Source: Cinnamomum chago
Taxonomy: Eukaryota > Streptophyta > Magnoliopsida > Laurales > Lauraceae
Direction of reading: 5' to 3'
NCBI GenBank assembly: GCA_038049695.1
Contig: CP142452.1
Location: 67,399,501-67,463,500 of the forward strand
Length of the DNA stretch: 64,000 bases
In this document: in pieces, positions 56,829 through 64,000 of the stretch
Layout of the letters: each line of letters starts with the position of its first letter
How positions within the stretch are numbered: position 1 is the first letter of the stretch
Program-made: the position numbers and the translations under genes
The notes under the pieces: generated by a model
What the model saw: the letters and a program-made list of their open reading frames with translations, nothing else
The model's database searches: none
What the model was told of the DNA's origin: nothing

Positions 56829-58466
56829 TCAGTCTAGCATGGTCTTCAACCAAAGATCCAGCTCCTCAAGCAGACTCTTGGCCTTAGCCTCTAAAGCTTC
56901 CAGGCCACGCTTCTTCAAGATCTTGCCATAAAATACGGCAGAACGCCGCGACCCATCTTCGGCACGAGGAAGCTCTTCCCAGAGAATTTGCCACTGCTCA
57001 TACTCCTGAGTCTTTCTCTGAAGGCTGCTACCGGCTTCTTCAACTTGGCGAGTCAGAATTCCCTCTTTAGCACGGGCTTCTACAATGGCAGTCCATTTGG
57101 CAGCACTTTGTTCTTGCAATTGCTCAAGGCGCTGCCTAGCTTCTGTGACCTCCCTATCAAGACGGCGCAGGTCCTGTGTTAGCTCAATGATAGCCAACTC
57201 GGTAACGTTCCTCTCCCGAACGAATTGCTTCCGAGCCCGTGATATCTCATCCATTTCAGACTTGATCTTACCGGATGGCTGCAAAAACATCTCATTGAAG
57301 AAGTCACCGCTTGGGAAATTCTTGGTCTCAGTCCATTTGTCCCCTAAAGCAATGACTTCATCAACAAAGGCCTTGGCACTTGCAATGTCCAGACCGACCT
57401 CTGCACTGTCAGCAAGAATGTCCTGTACATGCTTGACCATGCCAAAACCAGCTTCCAAATGGCCAGAAGAGAGAGTTTCAACCCATGAGCTCAGCACACT
57501 CTTCAACACCTTCTTTGCATATTGAAGGGATGGTCCGAATGGAAATTCACCACGCTCTGTTGGCTGACTGCCCATGTCAGGTCGCGATGGAGAAGAAATC
57601 AAAAGACTCTTTACAATCAGAGCCACTGAAGAAGTAATATCATTACAAAGTCCCGCCTCTGCCGTGACGGGACTGGTAGAAGAAGCCCCTACTTCTAGAT
57701 CGGTTGCTGGCATCTCCTGCTCTGGCCCTGAGGAAGACGAAGGAACTTCTCCTGTTGCTTCACAGCCTGCTGGTAAAAACACAAGGAAATGTATGAATAT
57801 GATCTTGGCAAAAAAACAAAAAAAAAAAGCTCCTCGAAACCCCCACAAGACTAAAGAAAGAGCTCAACATTGCTGCGAGCTTCAAATCTCAAGACTTGCA
57901 AAAGATTTCCAGGTGTGCATCATCATCATGCTCCCAATCCAATTTACAAAAAATCATGCATAAAAAAAATCATCATGCATTAGACGCTAGGAAGACTTTG
58001 ACAAAAAGTTTGACCAATTCCAACCCAACTTGGTCAAAACCAATCAAACTTTGTCTAAGTCAAAATCCATGTTGGCTTAACCTAGAGACTCTAACTTTTT
58101 ATCTTCATGTAAAAAAAAAAGGGTATGTGCATGAGCATCTTGGATTGCATGAGCATCTTTATCATGGTGAGCAAAAAGGGGGGAAAAGAAAGTTTTCTTT
58201 CTTAAAAAGAAAGAGAAAAAAAAAATTTCTGGGCTGCCCCACTGGCCGTGGCCCATGGGCCACATGGTCGTACGGCCCAAGCTGTACGGACATGTCCGTA
58301 CAACAGCAAAAAAAAAGGAAAAAAAAAAAAGAAAAAAAAGAAAAGAGAAGAAAGAAATAAAAACGTGTGAAAAAAAAGGGGAAACACGTGAAAAAAAAAA
58401 GAAAAGAAACTTTTCTACTTTTACATGCAATTTCTTGTTGAGAAAGAAAAACTCACTTGAAGCCAT
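56829..58466 (-). pseudogene. Element A antisense gene (coiled-coil protein; middle exons lost)
   Basis: First coding exon 58466-58457 (ATGGCTTCAA, donor GTGAGT), last exon 57769-56829 (acceptor TTTTTACCAG), both phase 1. The exons that in B lie between are absent, so the N-terminal domain is deleted. The last exon encodes SLQYAKKVLKSVLSSWVETL, a helical segment with VDEVIALGDKW, a coiled coil of about 110 residues (SEMDEISRAR to TQEYEQW) and a basic-then-acidic tail. It is about 50% identical to B's protein by eye. Transcription would run against the element. Confidence 0.7.
58283..58302. repeat. Perfect 20-bp palindrome in the antisense gene intron (element A)
   Basis: Arm TGTACGGACA followed by its exact inverse, in a GC-rich island (58225-58305) between purine-rich stretches. 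It corresponds to 39011-39032 of element B. Confidence 0.88.
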
Positions 58467-58578
58467 GGAGAAGAAGAAGAAGAACTTGAAGGTCTTTGAA
58501 GAAGAGAAGATCTTGGAGCACTCTTGAAGACTTTTGCAAAAAGAAAAAGCAATAGGAGCAAGAGATCCCACCCCTTTG

Positions 58579-58588
58579 CTTTTATAGA
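58579..58588 (-). promoter_or_regulatory. TATA box of the element A antisense gene
   Basis: Minus strand TCTATAAAAG about 113 bp upstream of the ATG at 58466. The matching place in B (about 38640) reads TTCTAAAAG, a weaker box. Confidence 0.6.
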
Positions 58589-59174
58589 AGAAAGCAAACC
58601 AAAAGAGGAAAGAGGAGAAAAGTAAGGAGGTAAGTGCTAAAAATTAGCAACCTTCCCAAAAAGAAAAGGAAACTTGGGATATTCTCTCCCAAAACAAAGA
58701 TTCTTTGAGAAATCCTCTCCCAAAGAAAAATATTTTGAGAGAATCTCTCCCAAAATCAAGAAAACTTGAGAAAATCTCTCAAAGTAAAGATATTTTTAGA
58801 TAGTCTCCACCCAAAGGAGATATCTTTAGATATTCTTTACGAAAATGACATCATATGAGATCTAAGCCATCCTTCAAAGCTTAAGGTCCCATGGGTTAGC
58901 CCATATGAGCCAGGTTTGACCACCTAGGCACTAAAAGTGGCTTTTAGTCAAAATTTCTCTTACCAAGAGCATACAAAAAATGGTCCCATGCCTCTTTTGA
59001 GTTGATTGGACCATACCATACAAAAATCCAAGCTTCATGAGTTTCCAAAAATCCAAACCATCCCACCTCATGAACCAAATTAAGCCAAAATCTTGAAATT
59101 GACATTCCACAAAAGCCCAAACCACTCCAATGGACCCAAAATTGTCCCAAAGAGTGAACCAAAAAAAAAAAACC

Positions 59175-59370
59175 AAGCCATGGTCCCCTAACTCACCACA
59201 TACAGCTTGTTAGGTCACAAGACCAAAACCAAAAATCAAAACCCGACCCCCTAACTTGCCACATACAGCCTGTTAGGTCACAAGGTCAAAACCAAAACAA
59301 AAAACTGACCCCCTAACCTGCCACATACAGCTTGTTAGGTCACAAGGTCAAAATCAAAACAAAAAAAAAA
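59175..59370. repeat. 63-bp tandem repeat before element A 3' LTR
   Basis: Three copies of the inverse unit (CCACATACAGCTTGTTAGG) near 59198, 59260 and 59322. Confidence 0.88.
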
Positions 59371-59579
59371 CCAAAATCAAATCCAAATCCAAGTGTCATT
59401 CTCAAAATCTTGCCTTGAGACGGTACATGACTCCTCTCACTATCATGAAATCCCTTGGAAGCTCAAAAGGCTACTCTATAAAAAAAAATGCTCAAAGACT
59501 CTTGGTCAAGTCAGAAGCTCTTCTTCAAGATTCTCTTCGAGGTACATCGACTGCAAAAGCTATATTGTCGCTGTACCTC

Positions 59580-59590
59580 GAGGGGGCATT
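59580..59590 (+). other. Element A polypurine tract
   Basis: GAGGGGGCATT directly before the LTR start TGTTGACACC. Confidence 0.78.
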
Positions 59591-62308
59591 TGTTGACACC
59601 AAAAATGTCACTTTGCCTCTTCACACCAAAAGCTACATGGAGCCGCATCCTACCAAAAACAGGCAGGCGCCACTTCAAGCATCAGATCTTGTCAGAATCA
59701 AACAAAAACTGCAAGGTCATTCAAAACAACCAAAAGAGAGGTACACATGAAGTTTCGGGCCATTCCGACATCATTTGGCCTAGTTTCACTTCTCCAACAG
59801 CTAAGCAGCAGCTCCCGGCGGCAACAGTGTCGAAGACCCCAAATCTTCGATCAGAGCCTACGGATGGTCTCAAAATACCTCTGAAAGGCTACATGTCAAG
59901 TTTCAAGTCAAACTGACACCGTTTGACCCTCTATCAACTCTCGAGCAGCAAAATCAAGCCCTTATGTAGCGAGAACTACCGAGGTCGTCACTCATCAAAC
60001 AGGTCACATAGGCGGCTTCTACATACTCTCAAAGGGACACACGTCAGATTTCAGGTCATTCCGATGACGTTTGACCCACTTTCGATGCTCGGGAACAAAA
60101 TTAAGCCTACCGGCGGCGGAGCACTCCGGGACCATGGCACCCAATCCGGAGCTTGTGGATCATCTCAAAATGACTCCAGTAGGCTCCCCGTCGAATCTTA
60201 GGTCAATCGGACATCGTTTGACCAGAAGTCAAAGCTCGACATTTCCCTCGCGGTGAAATCAAGCCAAGCATTTGCGGGCCCCCAAACAGCTTCAAAACTC
60301 AAATGAAAGCCTATGATTGGTCTTATCTACTGATGAGGGAGTCACACGTCGAATTTCAGGTCAATCAGACATCGTTTGACCAAAAGTCAAAGCTCGGCAT
60401 TTCCCTCTCGGTGAAATCAAGTCAAGCGTTTGCGGGACCCCAAGCGGCTTCAAAACCTGAACAAAAGCCTATGGTTGGTCTTTTCTTCTGCTCAAGAAGC
60501 TACACGTCAAATTTCAGGTCATTCCGACATCGTTTGACCTAGTTTCGACGCTTGACAAAAAATCGGCAGTTCTCCATGGCAAAGTCTTCGGCTTTTCCGG
60601 AAAATAGGAAACTTTGCGATCCAATTTGCACGGATTCTTGCCAGGTTTTCTTCAAGAGAATCAAGCCTACAAATGAGGAGAAATTTCAAGAAAAATACAG
60701 GAGAAAAAATCACTCAAAAATGTCGAGAAACGACCGAGAAACGGTGACCGAAAGCTGGCCAAAAAAATGGGCCAAGGCCCATGGTCGCCGGCGACCCAAG
60801 CCCATGGTCGCCGGATTTCGCCCAAAATGCCCGTTTTTCGGGTACTTTTCGCGTTTCGAGAATTCCGGCCCCTGTGATTTTCTGAAAATCAGATTTTTGG
60901 TGCTCGGAATCAGCTGATCTTCGCCAACATCTCGGATCTACCATCAAAAGCATGTGATCATCATCGCACGCCTCAAAATCACCAAACGACTAACCAAGAA
61001 AGCACACTTTCTGCCCGCCCGATCGCGAAAACGACTGGACAGATGTTGCTGGCCCGCTGACATCAACCAATGTTTGAAATTGGATCACCATCCGACATCA
61101 AATAGCATGTGGGTCCATTGGTGATCATCGCAAGAAGAATCCCAAAGGACGCGGCACGGCCCGCGACTCTTCAAGCACCCGGGCAATCAATTAATGAAGT
61201 TAAAATGACCCGTTTATGGCAAGTTAATGCGGTCATTAACTCATTATTTTGAACGGCCCAATCAAAAGCAAGCAAATGGGAGTTACAAATCCAAGTATTC
61301 ATGGCATTAAAACCATGAAACTCCCCTCATCATGGAGATTAAAGGCAACTAAATGCCCATTATCCTCCACCGGCCAATCAGAAGCCAAGGAAAAGGAGTT
61401 ACAAAACAAGTAAATTAAAACTTGTAACTCCTTCCATTATGAGCATTAATATAAATCAATGCTCATAAACTCTCCTAAATGGCTACCAAAAGCCTATAAA
61501 TAGGAGGGTCATTCCAAGGGAAAGGGATCCAGAAAAATCGCCAAAAAATCATTCAAAAATCCTCGGAGAAATCTCTACAACCCTGCTCCTTCAAGAAAAC
61601 TCTGCAGCAACCAACACTACAAGGTGATTGAAGCCCCTTGGGGGTCCACCCCCCCCCCCAAGGCCACCTCCCATTCTATCCAACATGGCTAGATGCGGCT
61701 TTTTAGCCCGTCTACTCAGCTTTTTACCAGATATAGGACCTTACCTTGGTCCTTATCCTCTAAAAATCTGAGGTTGGAGCCAAGCCAAGAAATCAAGCAC
61801 TATGTTCTCATCTGAAGGACGATGGCGGAGCCCATACATGACTCGTGACCGTCGATCTGAACGAGCCCTCCCACAATCGAATGAGAAGTCAGATTCCTTT
61901 TTCTTGCTTTTCTATTGTAGATTGTATTTTTTTTAAAGAGACAAAAAATTCACAATTCTTGTCTTTTACTTTTGATAAGATTTGTAAATCGACTTTTACG
62001 GCAAAATCGCCTTCAACGACACCAAACCGCCTTCTACGGCACAAAAACGCCTTTCACGGCATTCAAACAAAACTGTCTCTTTTATTAAAATATGTATGCA
62101 ATGGAAAACTAGAAAAAAGTTTCATTTCCCTTTTTACTTGTGAAGGTGAATCTCCGGATCACCATTTCTAAATTCCAAGTATAAAAGAGAAATTGGCATA
62201 CCCGTACAAAAAAAACTGATGCCCGCTTTTCCTTTCTTTCCCTCCACCGTACCCCGTCAGCCCCGGGGCGGAGGCAGCTTTGGAAAAAGAGAAAAGCGCG
62301 GTCCATCA
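59591..62308 (+). repeat. Element A 3' LTR (2718 bp)
   Basis: Starts TGTTGACACCAAAAATG and ends GGTCCATCA. TATAAATA at 61495-61502. It contains two to three copies of the 159-bp unit (60190-60540) and a decayed form of the palindrome (about 60779). The next bases are GGCAC, but no matching left flank exists at 26902. Confidence 0.92.
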
Positions 62309-63100
62309 GGCACGTGTCAGAGATCTGTTGCACGTGTTAATAAAAATGCATTTTATTAACATATACTAGTTTAATTTCTATATATATATATATATATATA
62401 AGTGAGAGGGCCAGGCCAGGCCTGGTAATGTCCAACCGCAACCCTCAAATTGACAAGCATTAACAAGTATTGTCCAAGCCCTGCCCTTACATTTCTGGGA
62501 TCAGGTCTTATATTAGGATGTCTGGTGCTTTTTCACTGGGACTGGTTCATGTTTGTATATCCTTATTCCATATTCCATCTAACTCCTATTTTGTAGCTGT
62601 TGCACAGCTCCTAATGTTTTAATCATATTTGCTATGATGTTCATGAATGATTCAGAATATCATTCAGAATATTACAACGATTTCTATCTTTGGACTGTTG
62701 GGGATGGGGTCACTTCACTTGTATATACAAGTATTCTTTTTTCACTAATTACAACTATCTCGGATATGTCGCGGTACAGGATTGATGCTTATTTTGAAAA
62801 AAAAAATTAATTAATTTGGCAGTCTCCTTTGAGTTTCACTAATTACAGCCCCATGTGTGTAGACTGTAGAGGCATCAAACGTGTCATGTCATGCCATAGT
62901 GGCACCCCTGACAACAAAACACGGCATGCCCGTGTCGTGCCTGAAGCATGCCTAGGATTTGTCATTAGTGCCACGCCTCCGTATTTTGGGCTTCTAATGT
63001 ATTGTGCTTCCATTTGTAAGATTTTAGACTTTAAAAGTTTATACACATAAAGAAGAGTATCACACAGATATGACCAATTTTATAGACTTTAAAAAAAATT
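62309..63100. other. No gene recognised
   Basis: AT-rich flank. A near-palindrome GTTAATAAAAATGCATTTTA lies at about 62335-62360 and a (TA)n run at about 62379-62401. Short open frames around 62830-63050 on both strands show no family likeness. Confidence 0.5.
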
Positions 63101-63415
63101 AAAATAACCTCCAATTCCCCCAATATGACCATTTTATGGCTGTTTGATGTACATTACATGCCAGAAAATGGGCCAGACCTGTATACTACCACCATAGTGG
63201 CAGAGAGGGCCTGACGATGATATAACTCGGTAAAAATACAAGTGGATACATTCATAAAATGTTATAAACACTGAAACTACAAGCAATGATGCACAAACAA
63301 ATGCAGAGTAAACCGGACTTCTGAGGATGGATATAAGATCTGTCACATTGACATGGGAAACAACTCAGATCTCTAAATAGAAGATGCGACCTCTGCCACC
63401 AAGAAATCTCACTTC

Positions 63416-63517
63416 TCAAATTCCCAGCTCTTTTGCAATGTCTCTGGTCAGGCTGAATTGCAATGTATTATGCCATGGGAATAGTGTTCGAGTGACGGGA
63501 AGTTTCCTTCGAAGGTC
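63416..63517 (-). CDS. Putative 3'-terminal exon of an unidentified gene
   Basis: On the minus strand a pyrimidine-rich stretch and acceptor GCATCAG end at 63518. A phase-0 exon of 33 codons follows, opening DLRRKLPVTRTLF, continuing with LQFSLTRDIAKELGI and ending with TGA at 63418-63416. Base composition is more even than in the neighbourhood, and the next 300 bp on that strand look like a 3' untranslated region. Upstream exons would lie beyond 64000. I do not recognise the protein. Confidence 0.38.
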   Translation of the reverse strand, partial: DLRRKLPVTRTLFPWHNTLQFSLTRDIAKELGI

Positions 63518-64000
63518 CTGATGCACAAGCAAAACCACGTATTATTCCACGCTTTTTCACAAGACTTGTTGCCACCTATGGTGGGGCCCATAATAGATCA
63601 TCAATTTCCAATTTTTTGCGATATTAAATAAACCAATTGCAGTTTCTTTTCAGATGTCTCATTTCTTTATCGGCTGCTCCTGGAAGTCGAGACTATTATA
63701 TTAAAATAATTTTGGGAGCAAAAGAACATCTATACAGTACTTTGAAAGCGCATCCTTATTAATAAGAGTATACCCCCTTTCACACTAGTAAAATATATAA
63801 AAAGAATATAAAAGGCTTAGATAAGAAGTAATAAAACTAGAAGAAAGGGATCGGAAGCAACCATATAACACTTATTAGTTATTACTTATGCATTAAGTAT
63901 AATATATATTTTAAATAATTAAATAGAGATGAAATGAAACAAGTGTCTACGTGTATGGGGTTTTAAGGCATTTTGTAATGGGTATGGGGTATGAAATTTT
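63518..64000. other. No gene recognised (possible intron of the gene above)
   Basis: AT-rich sequence without coding signals. If the terminal exon at 63416-63517 is real, this is its upstream intron. Confidence 0.4.

Larger units (their letters stand above)
26902..62308 (+). mobile_element. Element A: Tat/Ogre-type Ty3/gypsy retrotransposon, interrupted by element B
   Basis: Order: 5' LTR, primer site, long repetitive leader, gag, protease, reverse transcriptase, RNase H, a second archaeal-type RNase H, 3' repeats, antisense gene, polypurine tract, 3' LTR. The second RNase H after the first and the opposite-strand gene before the 3' LTR are traits of the Tat lineage. Without B it is about 18.6 kb. 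It is dead: gag stops, a frameshift, stops before reverse transcriptase, no integrase. The 5' LTR lacks its first ~45 bp and no flanking duplication can be shown. Confidence 0.9.

Noticed and set aside
26902-62308. A or B as a currently autonomous element
   Set aside because: Both have stops or frameshifts and lack essential domains.
62829-63050. Overlapping short frames on both strands
   Set aside because: No splice context, no family similarity, and equal support on both strands.

Overview
This is a flowering-plant nuclear contig: no bacterial gene layout, long AT-rich introns, a spliced plant terpene synthase, and mostly transposable elements. The terpene synthase family, plant L1, copia and Tat-type Ty3/gypsy elements and MITEs all fit an angiosperm. 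Nothing fixes the species.

Region 1 (1-10.6 kb) holds the best host gene. It is a minus-strand terpene synthase of the cytosolic sesquiterpene synthase (TPS-a-like) type. Exons 1-4 lie at 10247-10104, 7261-7006, 2863-2488 and 1308-1090, and the 3' exons lie beyond the left edge. The splice phases agree throughout, the fourth exon is the classic 219 bp exon with RxR and DDxxD, and intron 3 has a GC donor. Its introns carry a MITE, a copia-type solo LTR and an L1-type insertion with a perfect 14-bp target duplication.

Region 2 (10.6-16.8 kb) is a graveyard: rearranged duplicates of the terpene synthase upstream region and exon 1, a 2-kb AT-rich inverted repeat, an L1 fragment, TRIM-like repeats and two abutting MITEs. 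Region 3 (16853-20733) is a 3.9-kb solo LTR bounded by the 5-bp duplication GTATA. Region 4 (20.7-26.9 kb) holds copia-type debris, including one LTR with a polypurine tract on its left and a primer-binding site on its right.

Region 5 (26902-62308) is a large Ty3/gypsy element of the Tat/Ogre type (element A, plus strand). It is interrupted by a second, related element (element B, 34417-51180, minus strand) with duplication GCAAG. Removing B and one duplication copy restores A's gag frame. A keeps gag, protease, a G-patch-like segment, reverse transcriptase and two RNase H domains, but has lost integrase. B keeps the gag start and the integrase end and has lost everything between. Both carry, between pol region and 3' LTR, a spliced gene on the opposite strand with a conserved 10-nt first coding exon and a coiled-coil C-terminus. 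Both also carry several tandem-repeat families in leader, LTR and 3' region. The 5' parts of A and B are nearly identical by eye (gag about 97-98%), while the antisense proteins are only about half identical, which suggests mosaic evolution.

Region 6 (62309-64000) is single-copy-looking DNA with one plausible 3'-terminal exon of an unidentified minus-strand gene at 63517-63416.
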